This document shows, one piece after another, positions 52,601 through 61,862 of a DNA stretch of 64,000 bases. The number at the start of each line of letters is the position of its first letter. Position 1 is the stretch's first letter. Location: NCBI RefSeq assembly GCF_928381405.1, contig NZ_CAKMSB010000009.1, positions 47,369 through 111,368 on the forward strand. Reading direction: 5' to 3'. The DNA is from Rothia nasisuis (GTDB lineage: Bacteria > Actinomycetota > Actinomycetes > Actinomycetales > Micrococcaceae). The notes below the pieces were generated by a model. That model was not told the origin of the DNA and searched no databases. It saw nothing but the letters and a program-made list of their open reading frames with translations. Position numbers and translations under genes: made by a program.

Positions 52601-53366
52601 GTTCAGCATAGAAAATACGGAGCTGCAAACCCTGCACCAGTTTCCTCTGCTCATCCGTTGCCCCTCTGACCGTGGGGCGGCCAAGGTGTTCAACCGTGGC
52701 CAGCGCCCTGCGGCACCACTCGATGACCTGGTCGGGGTCCACGAGGTGTTCAGAGCATTCTGAGGCAAGATTAATCACAGAGTCAACAATGGTTGCTTTG
52801 GCCACCTCCTTCTCGGGGAGCTTGCCTTCGTAGTGCTCGACGACTTGGGCGACCAGCTGCCAGGTTTGAGCGCCACCTAGCATGTGGGAGTCATCTTCAA
52901 TCCCCAGGCGTAGACCGTACTGAGCGACCAGGGTGTTGGCATAGGAGTGATAGGTCAAGATGGTGGGGTCACCGGCCACCTCTTCGCCTGCCTGACCGGG
53001 CACTTCACGCACAAGTCCCTGCCGTCGGAGTTCTTCGAGCCGGGAGCGCATACGTTCCCGTAGCTCACCGGCAGCCTTACGGGTAAAGGTCACGCCGAGC
53101 ACCTGGTCTGCGCGCACCAGCCCGTTAGCTACCAACCAGACCACACGGTCAACCATGGTGGCAGTTTTACCGGAGCCAGCGCCAGCAACAACAAGACGGG
53201 GCACGAGGGGCGATGCAATGATGGCAGCTTGCTCCGGCGTCGGCGCTGGCCGCCCCAGGGCCTGAGCAATCTGCTCGGGTGTCAGCCAAGGCCGACCGGA
53301 GCTATCAGGGCCCGGGCCGGTGGTTCTTGGGCCGCTGTTACCTGGAGTGTTGGTATCTGAAGTCAT
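49653..53366 (-). CDS. adnB: ATP-dependent helicase-nuclease subunit AdnB
   Basis: The 1237-residue protein has a UvrD-like helicase with Walker A AGAGSGKT (residues 61-68), Walker B VVLLDEFQDTSHAQ, motif III GDPKQSIYGFRGAS and motif VI YEERRLAYVGFTRARSL, and a C-terminal RecB-type nuclease domain with GRIDAIF and the catalytic VDWKTGRP. AdnA and AdnB form the heterodimeric motor-nuclease that resects double-strand breaks in actinobacteria; AdnB supplies the active motor. It lies 80 nt downstream of adnA. Confidence 0.93.
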   Translation of the reverse strand: MTSDTNTPGNSGPRTTGPGPDSSGRPWLTPEQIAQALGRPAPTPEQAAIIASPLVPRLVVAGAGSGKTATMVDRVVWLVANGLVRADQVLGVTFTRKAAGELRERMRSRLEELRRQGLVREVPGQAGEEVAGDPTILTYHSYANTLVAQYGLRLGIEDDSHMLGGAQTWQLVAQVVEHYEGKLPEKEVAKATIVDSVINLASECSEHLVDPDQVIEWCRRALATVEHLGRPTVRGATDEQRKLVQGLQLRIFYAELVKRYLTVKRRMQVIDYGDLLAHAARIARRVPQATATERQRFKVVLLDEFQDTSHAQMQLFSDLFGATHGREPHPVMAVGDPKQSIYGFRGASDGQLFSFYDYFPAEDPTASYLTVAWRNDASILATANRVAAPLAVAPTWVSVPQRIGVPDLVPRPQATEGQVLAGEYLTDQDEARAIARLIADQRAPLAQRPLAEMPTMAVLCKKRAMMGPLQEAFDELGVPYQVVGLGGLLDTPEIVDVVAVLRVLSDPGRSDALMRLLSGARWRLGVSDLLAFGEWASELKRRRELEIRFGMTTDAAALRAEQEMLDAMQEAERGTTQADKRQAPQPQTVRDFTSLLEAAAPDVTDGSSLIEALENLPQPGWASTRTGRTITDEGLARLRSVAGELAHLRQFTTDHLTTLLTEIERTLLLDIELAARPGARSTTARRHLDAFYDVAAAYESSAPRVTALLQAAASGLDPEAGEEAVQFSLSATGASASGITGFLAWVDAAAAQEAGLEMAAEAPRHDAVQLLTVHASKGLEWDHVYIPGLAAGEFPDRKDERWTKRGDTLPWPLRGDFTHLPGWRQDFENLSDFGDFMSQLAEEAVEHRTYEERRLAYVGFTRARSLLVLTTSAWKGTGTKPRAASPFLSELYETDCPLAQRISTLPEEQVGESNPQSAAITVASWPYDPFNGPAATTWESLEELEAAGASAGQQAHGTAVGRHTGLTPRQVVERAAQNVLRGGLNPRALEGADSLPELSDRELSDQARIIENWQEETELLLSLLAAPSEQQAFQLPGHLSASLLVNLVADPQQVVDRLRRPMPARPGIAARQGTIFHAWVEEHFGMSGMLDIDEDFDDDASDEELNLPALRENFLSSEWADRQPWALEYPIESPVGGVTVRGRIDAIFTRTDGEDKIVWQLVDWKTGRPPRTKKELKNRSVQLSFYRLGFAQLMGVTTENVEAFFFYASTGQTVEVTHFSTREELARALAKAEKLNR

Positions 53367-53446
53367 GGTCTTTTCGGTGATCTGCGTCGTGGTCAGCTGC
53401 CCAGCTCAGAGGCAGCGATGGGTAGGCTGGGGGATTCGTGGCGGGC

Positions 53447-56400
53447 CTACTGCGGGGGCCGAACGGTGATAGCACGGCCTCGCGAGCAGAGCGGGCAGAT
53501 ATCGGGGAGGGCACAACCCACACCAAAGGGCCCCTCGGAGGTATGGCGCGCCTGTAACTCCTTGCCCGCGATGAGTTCAGCGGCCCGTTGAATGAGCTCA
53601 ACTGCCCAGGTACTCTCAGGCGTGAGTGGCTTTTGCTCCTGCTCACCGTACCTGGCGGTCTCGCCCCCGATTTGGAGTAAGAGAGCACCGCCCGAAAGTT
53701 CCTGGAGGCCGCCCAACACAGGTAGGTCGCCCCCGGTAGGACGAGGACGGGCGGCGGCTGAGTCATCTGCCTCACCTTTGATGAGTTGCTCTTGCATCAT
53801 CTGACCGGCACCGGCTTCAAGCGCCACCTGATAGGCCGCAAGCTGGGGGTGGTGCTCTAACTCCGCGCGGGTGGGCTTCTGTTTACCGGTCTTGAGATCA
53901 ATAATGACGAAACGGCCCAGCTGGTCAACTTCAATGCGGTCTACTCGGCCCGAGAGCAGGGCGTCACGGGCCGGGCCGGGCACCAGCACGCTAAAGGAAC
54001 CCTCAACCCCGACCAGCGAACGCCCCTTGTCTTTAAGGTCACGTACATAGTCAGCGAATTTCTGAATCATCCGCTCTGCCCGCTCGATGATTTTTTGGGA
54101 CTCCCAGCTCTCGGGCAGCCCCAGCTCGGGCAAGCGGCGGCGTAGCTCATCTCGGAGCGTGATGCCGTCTGCCTCGGGCATGGCCTCACAGATGGAATGG
54201 ATCAGCGTTCCCAGCGAGCGGGAGGCGTCAGTGGCCGCTTCGGCCTGTGAGGCAGAAACAAACCAGTCCAGGGGTGAGCGGTGGATTTTCTCAATCTGGG
54301 AGGGTGAGACGGGCACGGGCCCGCCTCCTGCAAAAGCAGGTGTATCGGAGGAAGGCGGTAGCAAGCCCCACCAGGAGCGGGGGTGGGCTCCCGGTAGCTC
54401 AAAACCGGAGGTCTGGCGGGTATCTGAAAGCCGTTTCAACAACCGGGCCGCGGCATCTGCCCGTGCCGGTGATAGGTGCTGAGCTTCTGCCGCCTGCCGG
54501 AGCTCTGCGACCAGAGAACGCAGGGTCATAGGTCTACGGACCTCGGTCAGGGCGCGTTCACCACCCGGGGCGGGGGCATAGATGTCGAGGAGCTCACTGG
54601 GGGCCGCATCAACAGAAGACACCGCCGTGCATACGACCCGTTCCCGGGCACGCGAAACAGCTGTTGAGAACATGCGGAATTCATCGAAGCGGTTGGAGCG
54701 CAGACGGTCAAGGAGAGTGCTCCCCCGGTTCTCGTTGTGGGGTGAGGGCCCGCCCTGGGCTACTCGCCCGGTAACGATATCAACCAGGTCAAGAGTACCG
54801 AGCAGGGAACCGCGGACGGTGGTGTTGGGCCAGCTACCATCTTGTAGCCCCGCGACGTAGACGGTATCCCACTCCCTGCCCGCTGCGAGAGCAGGAGTCA
54901 TAATTTCGATGGCATCACGGTAACTGGTGCGCTCGGCCAGGGTGTCCATGGGTAAATCTTGGGCGTCGATGTAGGTGAGGAACTGTTCAGCTGTAGCTCC
55001 CGGCATCTGGTCTGTGTAGCGGGCGGCGGCCTCAAAGAGCCCAATCATAGCGTCAATGTCTCTGCCTGCCCGGTCAGCCCCGGTGCCGCCTGCCCGAGCC
55101 TGAGCCTCCCAGAGGGGGGCTAGGCCGGACGCGTCCCAGAGCGCCCAGAGAACGGTCTCAGCGGTTGCTCCGGGCTCATCGAGAGCCCGCTCCCCAGCCG
55201 CTAGCACAGCGGCTAGTCTTGTGGCGGCCTGGCCAGCCCCGCTACCGGGTAGCAGGTGGGGGTTCATGAGCGCCTCAACGAGCAGGGCATCGCTATCTCG
55301 GGTACCCCCTGACCGTAGCTCTTCAGCGCGCAACCGCTGGCGCAGGCGGCGAATTTCTATAGAGGAAGCGCCCCCTAAACGCGAGGTGAGCAGGGCAATT
55401 GCGGTTTCAACACCCAGGCCCCAGGCAGCGCCTGCTTTTTCTACGAAGGGTGACGGGGGAGCTGTCTCTGCACCCGGCTCTGTCTCAGCAGGCGCAGATT
55501 CTTGCTCCTGCAACCTCACCTGTTGAGCTCGAACTAATCGGGTGTGCACAATGAGCCCCAGGGCATCAAGGAAGGGGCGGACGGCCGGTTCGTCACGGAT
55601 GGGGGTGATAGAGGCTGCTGTTTGTACCGGTAGGCCCAGGTTGGTCAGCGCTCGTTTGAGTCGGGTGACATCTGACCCGTTACGCACAATCACCGCACTC
55701 CGCCGGTATGCCCTACCCCGATAGAGGTAATCTTCGAGGATCATCTGGGCCAGTAACTGATTCTCCTGCTGGGGTGTCTCTACCACCAGCCCCAAAACCT
55801 GGGCTCGGGCATCCTGGGCCTTCTCGGGATTAAGCAGGGCGCCGTCATCTCCCAGCGGGAGAAGGGCCTGCTCCTGTGGGTTTTGAGGCGCTGGCTCTAG
55901 CTGACGGATGTGCGCAGCTCTGGGCATCAGCGGCAGGCGGCGAGCCACTTCTGCCCACCGCTGCGCAAGCTGGTGCACCATGCGCCAGGAGGTACGCAGG
56001 TGCTCGGTCGTGAGGGCCCCAGCGAAAACATCGGGGAGGGTCGAGACGAGCTGTGGGGTGGCGCCGCGGAAGCCCTGCACCACGGTATCGGTGCAGCAGG
56101 TGATGGTGACTGCGGGTGCAGTGTTGAGCGCGGTCTCAAGCTCCTCCCGGTCGGTTTCGCTCTCGTCTGTGAGACTTCCCTCATTGCCAGAGAGAATTGT
56201 CTCAGTTGACCGCCCTACCAGCACGGCCAGGAGCCTGTGAATAGAGGGGGTCAGCTCCTGGGCATCATCGATGAGCACCAGGTCAAAACGGGCGCGTTCC
56301 TCAGCCAGCAGAGCGGGATTTTTTAGAAGTGCCCGAACGGCCTCGTGAATCAGGGAGGCAGGGTCAAAGGCGTTGGGGGCGCGCAGGGCCCGCACCTGCC

Positions 56401-57007
56401 GGTATTCGGTGTAGAGGCGGGACAGCGCCTTCCACTCGGGCCGGTTGGTGCTTTCGCCTAGGCTGTAGACCCGGTCAGCGGTCAAATCGTATTCCGCTAT
56501 ACGGTCGAAGAAGTCACGAATCTCGTGCCGAAATCCCCGTGTCTCGAGGGCTTCGCGCAGGTCGTCCGGCCAGACTATCGCACTCCCCTGCCCCTGCCGG
56601 TGGCCGTCAAGGAGCTCTTTGAGCATGACGTCTTGTTCGGGGCCGCTCAGTAGCCTGGGCGCAAAATCAACTCCGGTCAGGTAGCCCTGAATCTGCGCGC
56701 GACGGAGTAGGTCAAAGGCATAGGCCTGCCAGGCACGGACCGGCGCGGTGGAGACAGCAGCTGTAATCTGCGCTGAGAGAGCTTCACGAAAGCGGGTAGC
56801 ACTTACGCGCGAGGGAGTGAGTACCAGCAGACGAGCGGGGTCAGCACCCGAGTTGACCCAGGTTGCGGCTTTCTCGAGCAGGGTGTGTGTCTTGCCAGTG
56901 CCGGGCGCACCCAAAAGCAGGGTGGCGGGAGGCGAGACTTGAGGTGCTGACCTATCGCTCACGACTGCTCCTGGGGTTTCGGGTTTCTGTGCCGTATAGT
57001 CCATCAT
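53447..57007 (-). CDS. adnA: ATP-dependent helicase-nuclease subunit AdnA
   Basis: I place the start at ATG 57007 (1186 residues); a TTG at 57049 is less likely. The N-terminal helicase has Walker A GAPGTGKT (about 33-40), but Walker B reads LVLIDDAQELTP in place of DExQD, in line with the weak or lost motor activity of AdnA. The RecB-type nuclease domain has GRVDRIEVDQ and IIDLKTGK, and a C-terminal cysteine group (GCALPDICPLC) probably joins an Fe-S or zinc site. It is divergent from the exonuclease gene. Confidence 0.9.
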   Translation of the reverse strand: MMDYTAQKPETPGAVVSDRSAPQVSPPATLLLGAPGTGKTHTLLEKAATWVNSGADPARLLVLTPSRVSATRFREALSAQITAAVSTAPVRAWQAYAFDLLRRAQIQGYLTGVDFAPRLLSGPEQDVMLKELLDGHRQGQGSAIVWPDDLREALETRGFRHEIRDFFDRIAEYDLTADRVYSLGESTNRPEWKALSRLYTEYRQVRALRAPNAFDPASLIHEAVRALLKNPALLAEERARFDLVLIDDAQELTPSIHRLLAVLVGRSTETILSGNEGSLTDESETDREELETALNTAPAVTITCCTDTVVQGFRGATPQLVSTLPDVFAGALTTEHLRTSWRMVHQLAQRWAEVARRLPLMPRAAHIRQLEPAPQNPQEQALLPLGDDGALLNPEKAQDARAQVLGLVVETPQQENQLLAQMILEDYLYRGRAYRRSAVIVRNGSDVTRLKRALTNLGLPVQTAASITPIRDEPAVRPFLDALGLIVHTRLVRAQQVRLQEQESAPAETEPGAETAPPSPFVEKAGAAWGLGVETAIALLTSRLGGASSIEIRRLRQRLRAEELRSGGTRDSDALLVEALMNPHLLPGSGAGQAATRLAAVLAAGERALDEPGATAETVLWALWDASGLAPLWEAQARAGGTGADRAGRDIDAMIGLFEAAARYTDQMPGATAEQFLTYIDAQDLPMDTLAERTSYRDAIEIMTPALAAGREWDTVYVAGLQDGSWPNTTVRGSLLGTLDLVDIVTGRVAQGGPSPHNENRGSTLLDRLRSNRFDEFRMFSTAVSRARERVVCTAVSSVDAAPSELLDIYAPAPGGERALTEVRRPMTLRSLVAELRQAAEAQHLSPARADAAARLLKRLSDTRQTSGFELPGAHPRSWWGLLPPSSDTPAFAGGGPVPVSPSQIEKIHRSPLDWFVSASQAEAATDASRSLGTLIHSICEAMPEADGITLRDELRRRLPELGLPESWESQKIIERAERMIQKFADYVRDLKDKGRSLVGVEGSFSVLVPGPARDALLSGRVDRIEVDQLGRFVIIDLKTGKQKPTRAELEHHPQLAAYQVALEAGAGQMMQEQLIKGEADDSAAARPRPTGGDLPVLGGLQELSGGALLLQIGGETARYGEQEQKPLTPESTWAVELIQRAAELIAGKELQARHTSEGPFGVGCALPDICPLCSRGRAITVRPPQ

Positions 57008-57088
57008 AGGTGGCTGTTGATCTAAGAGTCTGAATGTTTCGCCCAGCAAATATTTTCGGCTAGCCCGTAGAGAGGCTACTATCGGTGT

Positions 57089-57787
57089 ATGACTTCACAG
57101 ACCGCACCCTGGACGGAGCTACCCCGCGCCACCTTTGATCTTGAGACCACTGGTGTTGACCCCAGGACAGCTCGCATTGTCACAGCTTCTCTGGTGTTGG
57201 TTTCACCGGATGGTGACGTGCTCCGTGCCGGGGAATGGTTGGCTGACCCAGGGGTAGAAATCCCCGAGCAGGCATCAGCTATTCACGGCATCACCACCGA
57301 GTATGCCCGGCAACACGGCAAGCCCGGGCAGCAGGTAGCCTACGAGGTTGCGATGGCTCTGGGCGGTCTGTTTGCCGACGGCGTTCCCGTCATCGCCTTT
57401 AACGCTGCCTATGACTTCTCGGTTCTGCATTTTGAGCTGGCCCGCTACGGCTACCCTCCGCTGGTCTGCTCTCCGGTGCTTGATCCGCTCGTCATCAATA
57501 AGCACGTGCACAAGTTCAAGAAGGGCAAGCGCACCCTTGAGGTGCTGGCCAGCGAGTACAGTGTGGAGCTAGAGAACGCTCATACCTCCAAGGACGATGC
57601 CCTAGCCGCTGAGCGCCTGCTCACGGCTATGAGCTTTGAGTACGAAGAAATTGAACAGCCCGCTACGGCCCTGCACGAGCAGCAGATTACCTGGGCGGCT
57701 GAGCAGGCTGCTGAACTGCAGGAGTACTTCAACCGTATTGGTAAGCAGGCGGACGTCAGCGGCGCCTGGCCGGTGCGCACCGACTAG
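57089..57787 (+). CDS. DnaQ-family 3'-5' exonuclease
   Basis: The 232-residue protein shows the DEDDh motifs: FDLETTGVDPR (residues 11-21), FNAAYDFSVLHFEL (about 112-125) and HTSKDDALAAERLL (about 170-183). It could proofread as an epsilon-like subunit or act in repair with the AdnAB complex encoded next to it; the link to DNA polymerase III cannot be shown here. TACTAT (57077-57082) ends 6 nt before the ATG, so the mRNA is probably leaderless. Confidence 0.9.
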   Translation: MTSQTAPWTELPRATFDLETTGVDPRTARIVTASLVLVSPDGDVLRAGEWLADPGVEIPEQASAIHGITTEYARQHGKPGQQVAYEVAMALGGLFADGVPVIAFNAAYDFSVLHFELARYGYPPLVCSPVLDPLVINKHVHKFKKGKRTLEVLASEYSVELENAHTSKDDALAAERLLTAMSFEYEEIEQPATALHEQQITWAAEQAAELQEYFNRIGKQADVSGAWPVRTD

Positions 57788-57923
57788 CTCATTTCCCTCC
57801 CGACAAGGGCTCCGTCAGGCCAGACGATGCCGTTGACACCATCCTCTGCGCCACCGGCGTCCTTTTCTGCCTTTCCGCTACTAGATTTAAAGAAGCAAAT
57901 ACACCTCAACTTCAAGGACGACC

Positions 57924-59261
57924 GTGAACGAGCCCACGCCCACCAACAGCATCTACCTCGGCTCAACCCCCACCCAGCATCAGCGCCTCACCACCCAGTC
58001 AGCCGTCGTCCTCAAACTGGGCCTGCTCCTGATGAAATCTGGGGCCAGCGCCTACCGCGTCAAAGCATCTATGGCGCGCCTTGCCAAGGCCGTTGGCCTC
58101 GACGAACACCACGCCCAAGTGCACTTCACCGAAATTTCCACCACCGCCTACGCACACGGCCATTTTCGAACCGAAATTGCAGAGACCCGTATCAAGGGTA
58201 TTTCAGCCTTTAAAATCGACCTACTCGGTGACTTCGTCTCTTCTCTGCCTCCACGTATCGACCCGGCCGTGGCCTCAGCCACCCTCACCCGCATCGATAG
58301 GGAAAAACCCCTCTATACCTTCTGGCTGCTGGCGCTAGCCTCAGGGCTGGCCTGCGCCGCCTTCGCCTTTCTCAACGGGGGCGGCATCCTCGAATGCAGC
58401 GTCGTTCTCCTTGCAGCCTTCGCAGGCCAACTATTGCGCTCCACCCTCACCCAACGAGGGATCAACCACATGATGGTCTGGATGCTCTGCGGCCTACTCT
58501 CTACAGGGCTCTATGTGGGGGCCATGAACACCCTCATAGCCCCGGGGCTGATTGCAGATAACCACCTTGTGGGGTTCATCTCCTCCATCCTCTACCTCAT
58601 CCCAGGTTTCCCCCTGGTCACCGGCATGCTAGAGATAGCCCGCATGGATTTTTCATCGGGCCTACCCCGCCTCACCTATGTGGCGCTACTCCTCGGGTCG
58701 GCCTCTTTCTCGGTCTGGCTACTGGCCCTGCTCTTTAGTCTTCCGCTCCAGCAGGCCCCAGAACCTACGCTAGCCCCCTGGGTGCTCGTAGCCTTCCAAG
58801 TGCTCGCCTCATTCACTGCGGCTTTCGGGTTTGCCATGCTCTTTATGGCCACTCCCCTCTCCTGCATCTGGGCCGGCCTGATTGCGGCCCTGGTCAACCC
58901 GGCCCGTATCTGGCTGATTGAAGCTGGCTGGGCTCCCCACCTGGCTATTGCTCTGGCAGTTTTTACCGCCGGGGTCTTGTCAGAGGTGGTTGCGCCCCTG
59001 CACGCGCGGCGGGTCTCGCGTGTCTCCCTGGCAGTACCAGCTACCGTCACCATGGTTCCCGGCGTCATGTTTTATATGTCCATGGCCCACTTCTCCAACG
59101 GCAACGTGAACGAGGCCCTAGCCAGCCTTGTGCAGGTCCTGCTCATCTTCGCAGCCTTAGGCATGGGCCTGGCCCTCTCCCGCCTGTTCATGGACAAGAA
59201 CTGGCTCTATGACCGCGACACCCAGAACCTGGCGGCCCTGCCGCAAGGCCACATGAGATAA
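57924..59261 (+). CDS. ThrE-family threonine/serine exporter
   Basis: The 445-residue protein has an N-terminal cytoplasmic ThrE domain (about 25-135, LKLGLLLMKSGASAYRVKASM and IDREKP) followed by ten or so membrane helices (about 135-430), the first set from ThrE (PF06738) and the second from ThrE_2 (PF12821). In Corynebacterium ThrE exports threonine and serine. The GTG start has AAGGA upstream. It is convergent with hemL across a structured repeat. Confidence 0.9.
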   Translation: MNEPTPTNSIYLGSTPTQHQRLTTQSAVVLKLGLLLMKSGASAYRVKASMARLAKAVGLDEHHAQVHFTEISTTAYAHGHFRTEIAETRIKGISAFKIDLLGDFVSSLPPRIDPAVASATLTRIDREKPLYTFWLLALASGLACAAFAFLNGGGILECSVVLLAAFAGQLLRSTLTQRGINHMMVWMLCGLLSTGLYVGAMNTLIAPGLIADNHLVGFISSILYLIPGFPLVTGMLEIARMDFSSGLPRLTYVALLLGSASFSVWLLALLFSLPLQQAPEPTLAPWVLVAFQVLASFTAAFGFAMLFMATPLSCIWAGLIAALVNPARIWLIEAGWAPHLAIALAVFTAGVLSEVVAPLHARRVSRVSLAVPATVTMVPGVMFYMSMAHFSNGNVNEALASLVQVLLIFAALGMGLALSRLFMDKNWLYDRDTQNLAALPQGHMR

Positions 59262-59285
59262 GGAAACTTACACTCAGAAGTAGGC

Positions 59286-59387
59286 GAAGCAGGCTCGCGC
59301 TCGCTGCCGACCCTCTCGCTGGTTCGCTTCGCTCACAAGCGATTCACGCCAGCCGCCGAGCCAGCAGCTTCGCTGCGAGCCTGCTTC
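59286..59387. repeat. Structured intergenic repeat, copy B
   Basis: The outer arms GAAGCAGGCTCGC (59286-59298) and GCGAGCCTGCTTC (59375-59387) are perfect over 13 bp, and GCTGC/GCAGC form an inner pair (59303-59307 with 59364-59368). The centre shares CGACCCTCTC, GCGATTCACGCCAGCC (59339-59354) and CCGAGCCAGC (59356-59365) with copy A. It lies between the convergent thrE-like gene and hemL and may end both. Confidence 0.8.
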
Positions 59388-59430
59388 ACCTCACCATCTA
59401 ACGTTCCGTACTGATTTAATTCGGCCCCCT

Positions 59431-60756
59431 CTAGGCTGTTGCCTCTGCCGCTGCGCGGGCTGCCTCGGGCAGTGCTGAGATGATTCGGTCCATGGCGGCG
59501 TCATCGTGCGCTGCTGAGAGGAACCAGGCCTCAAATGCGCTGGGGGGCAAGTAGATGCCGGACTTCAACATGGAGTGGAAGAAGGCCTTGTAACGGTAGG
59601 TTTCTGACGCCTTGACGTCTTCGTAGTTGCGTACACCCATCTCAGCAGTGCCGAAGGCAACGGAGAAGAGGTTGCCTGCGGTCTGGATTGAGTGGTTGAC
59701 TCCAGCTGCCTTGAAGGCTTCAACCAGGGCAGCCTGGAGCTGGGCTGAGCGGGCGTCAATGGTTTCGTAGACGCTGGCGTCAGCGGCCTTAAGGGTTGCA
59801 AGACCAGCGGCCATAGCGATGGGGTTGCCTGAGAGGGTACCTGCCTGGTAGACCGGGCCGGTCGGAGCCAGGTACTCCATAACCTCGCGCTTGCCGCCCA
59901 AGGCAGCCATGGGCATACCGCCGCCAATGACCTTGCCGAAGGTGAAGATATCGGGGGCCCAGTTGCCTTCTGCGGGAGCTGAGTAGCCCCAGTAGCCTGC
60001 GGAGGAGACACGGAAGCCGGTCAGCACCTCGTCAAAAATCATGAGGGCACCCTCTTCGCGGGTAATCTCGCGCAGGAAGGCGTTGAAGCCCTCAGCGGGG
60101 GTCAGCACGCCCATGTTACAGGGGGCTGCTTCTGTGATGATGGCGGCGATCTCGCCGGGGTTGGCGGCGAAAGCTGCGCGGACGGCGTCCTCGTCATTGT
60201 AGGGCAGCACGATAGTTTCGGCGGCGGTGGCGGCGGTGACGCCCGCCGAACCGGGCAGGGCAAGGGTTGCAACGCCGGAGCCGGCTTCTGAAAGCAGGGC
60301 GTCAACGTGGCCATGGTAGCAGCCTGCGAACTTAATGACCTTGTCGCGCCCGGTGTAGCCGCGGGCCAGACGGATAGCGGTCATAGTCGCCTCAGTACCG
60401 GTAGAGACCATGCGGATCTGGTCAATGGTGCCGGGAGCTACGGCGTTGATGCGGTCGACCACCAGTTCAGCCAGTTCGGTTTCGGCAGCAGTAGAAGCAC
60501 CGAAAGAAAGACCGTGTTCAACGGCAGCGTGGACGGCCTCAATCACACCGGGGTGCTTGTGGCCCAGCAGGGCAGGCCCCCAGGAGCAGACCAGGTCAAC
60601 GTAGTTGTGGCCGTCGGCGTCGGTCAGGTAGGGGCCGGAGGCCTCCACCATGAAAGCGGGGGTTCCACCTACGGAGTTGAAGGCGCGCACCGGGGAGTTC
60701 ACACCGCCGGGAATGACGCGGACTGAGCGGGCAAAGAGGTCTTGGGAAACGGTCAA
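59431..60756 (-). CDS. hemL: Glutamate-1-semialdehyde 2,1-aminomutase
   Basis: The start is TTG 60756, 9 nt after AAAGG, which gives 441 residues and begins [11 protein letters not shown]. The PLP enzyme makes 5-aminolevulinate, the first heme precursor of the C5 pathway. It has [28 protein letters not shown] residues, the PLP Asp in [11 protein letters not shown] and the Lys in [16 protein letters not shown]. It ends the leftward heme operon cpfC-hemC-hemD-hemB-hemL. Confidence 0.95.
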   Translation of the reverse strand: MTVSQDLFARSVRVIPGGVNSPVRAFNSVGGTPAFMVEASGPYLTDADGHNYVDLVCSWGPALLGHKHPGVIEAVHAAVEHGLSFGASTAAETELAELVVDRINAVAPGTIDQIRMVSTGTEATMTAIRLARGYTGRDKVIKFAGCYHGHVDALLSEAGSGVATLALPGSAGVTAATAAETIVLPYNDEDAVRAAFAANPGEIAAIITEAAPCNMGVLTPAEGFNAFLREITREEGALMIFDEVLTGFRVSSAGYWGYSAPAEGNWAPDIFTFGKVIGGGMPMAALGGKREVMEYLAPTGPVYQAGTLSGNPIAMAAGLATLKAADASVYETIDARSAQLQAALVEAFKAAGVNHSIQTAGNLFSVAFGTAEMGVRNYEDVKASETYRYKAFFHSMLKSGIYLPPSAFEAWFLSAAHDDAAMDRIISALPEAARAAAEATA

Positions 60757-60819
60757 GGGGTATACCTTTCGTGGGGTCGGTGGCACCAGGACGCCGGGCG
60801 TGGCTGGGCGGTCTGTGAG

Positions 60820-61854
60820 CTAGTTTAGCGTGCCTTGGTTTAACCAGCCTGCGGCTTCGGTGGCGTAGTAGGTCAGGATGATGGAGGCACCGGCGCGGCG
60901 GATACCCATGAGGGCTTCAAGGGCTACAGCCTTGCGGTCAATCCAGCCAGCGGCGGCTGCCGCCTCAATCATGGCGTATTCACCGGAGACGTGGTAGGCG
61001 GCCACGGGCACGGGCGAGAAATCGGCAACCTCGCGCACGATGTCCAGATAGGCGGTGGCGGGTTTGACCATGACCATGTCTGCCCCCTGCTCTATATCAA
61101 GCTGTACTTCGTAGAGGGATTCGCGGCGGTTAGCGGGGTTCTGCTGGTAGGTTTTGCGGTCGCCGGTGAAGGTAGAGCCGACCGCGTCGCGGAAAGGCCC
61201 GAAGAAGGCGGAGGCGTATTTGGCGGAGTAGGCCAGGATAGAAACGTCGGTGAAACCGGCTTCATCGAGGGCGGTACGCATGGCACCGATTTGGCCGTCC
61301 ATCATGCCGGAGGGGCTGACGGTGTGGGCACCGGCGCGAGCCTGAGAGACCGCCATGAGACAGTAGGATTCTACAGCCGCATCATTATCGACCACGGTCT
61401 TGCCCAAGGCGTCCTGGGTTAGGGGGCCGCAGTGACCGTGGTCGGTAAATTCATCCAGGCAGGTATCGGCCATGACCACCACAGAATCACCAAAGTGTTG
61501 GCGCACAGCCCGGATGGCCCGGTTGAGAATGCCACCCTCGGCCCAGGCAGCTGAGCCAGTCGCGTCCTTATCCTCGTCGCGAGGCACACCGAAGAGATCG
61601 ATACAGCGCACACCGGCATTGACGGCTTTCTGTACCTCACCTATGACGGTCTCCAGGGTGTGCTGGTACTGGCCCGGCATGGACTCGATCGCAACGGGCT
61701 TATCGATGCCGTCACGCACGAAGAGAACCTGCACCAGGTTGGCAGGGGTCAGGGTGGTTTCGGCGGTCAACGCCCGGATGGGGGCGGTGGTGCGCATCCG
61801 GCGCGGGCGGACGGGCAGGGCTGAGGGGGCAAAGAGAGCGGAAGAATCGGTCAT
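60820..61854 (-). CDS. hemB: Porphobilinogen synthase (delta-aminolevulinate dehydratase)
   Basis: The 344-residue protein joins two 5-aminolevulinates to porphobilinogen. The Schiff-base lysines are in ILAYSAKYASAFFGP and MVMVKPATAYLDI. The metal loop reads MADTCLDEFTDHGHCG: of the three cysteines in zinc-type enzymes, the second is Asp, which fits a magnesium-dependent form. It follows hemD after 8 nt and precedes hemL. Confidence 0.95.
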   Translation of the reverse strand: MTDSSALFAPSALPVRPRRMRTTAPIRALTAETTLTPANLVQVLFVRDGIDKPVAIESMPGQYQHTLETVIGEVQKAVNAGVRCIDLFGVPRDEDKDATGSAAWAEGGILNRAIRAVRQHFGDSVVVMADTCLDEFTDHGHCGPLTQDALGKTVVDNDAAVESYCLMAVSQARAGAHTVSPSGMMDGQIGAMRTALDEAGFTDVSILAYSAKYASAFFGPFRDAVGSTFTGDRKTYQQNPANRRESLYEVQLDIEQGADMVMVKPATAYLDIVREVADFSPVPVAAYHVSGEYAMIEAAAAAGWIDRKAVALEALMGIRRAGASIILTYYATEAAGWLNQGTLN

Positions 61855-61862
61855 GATGTTCC

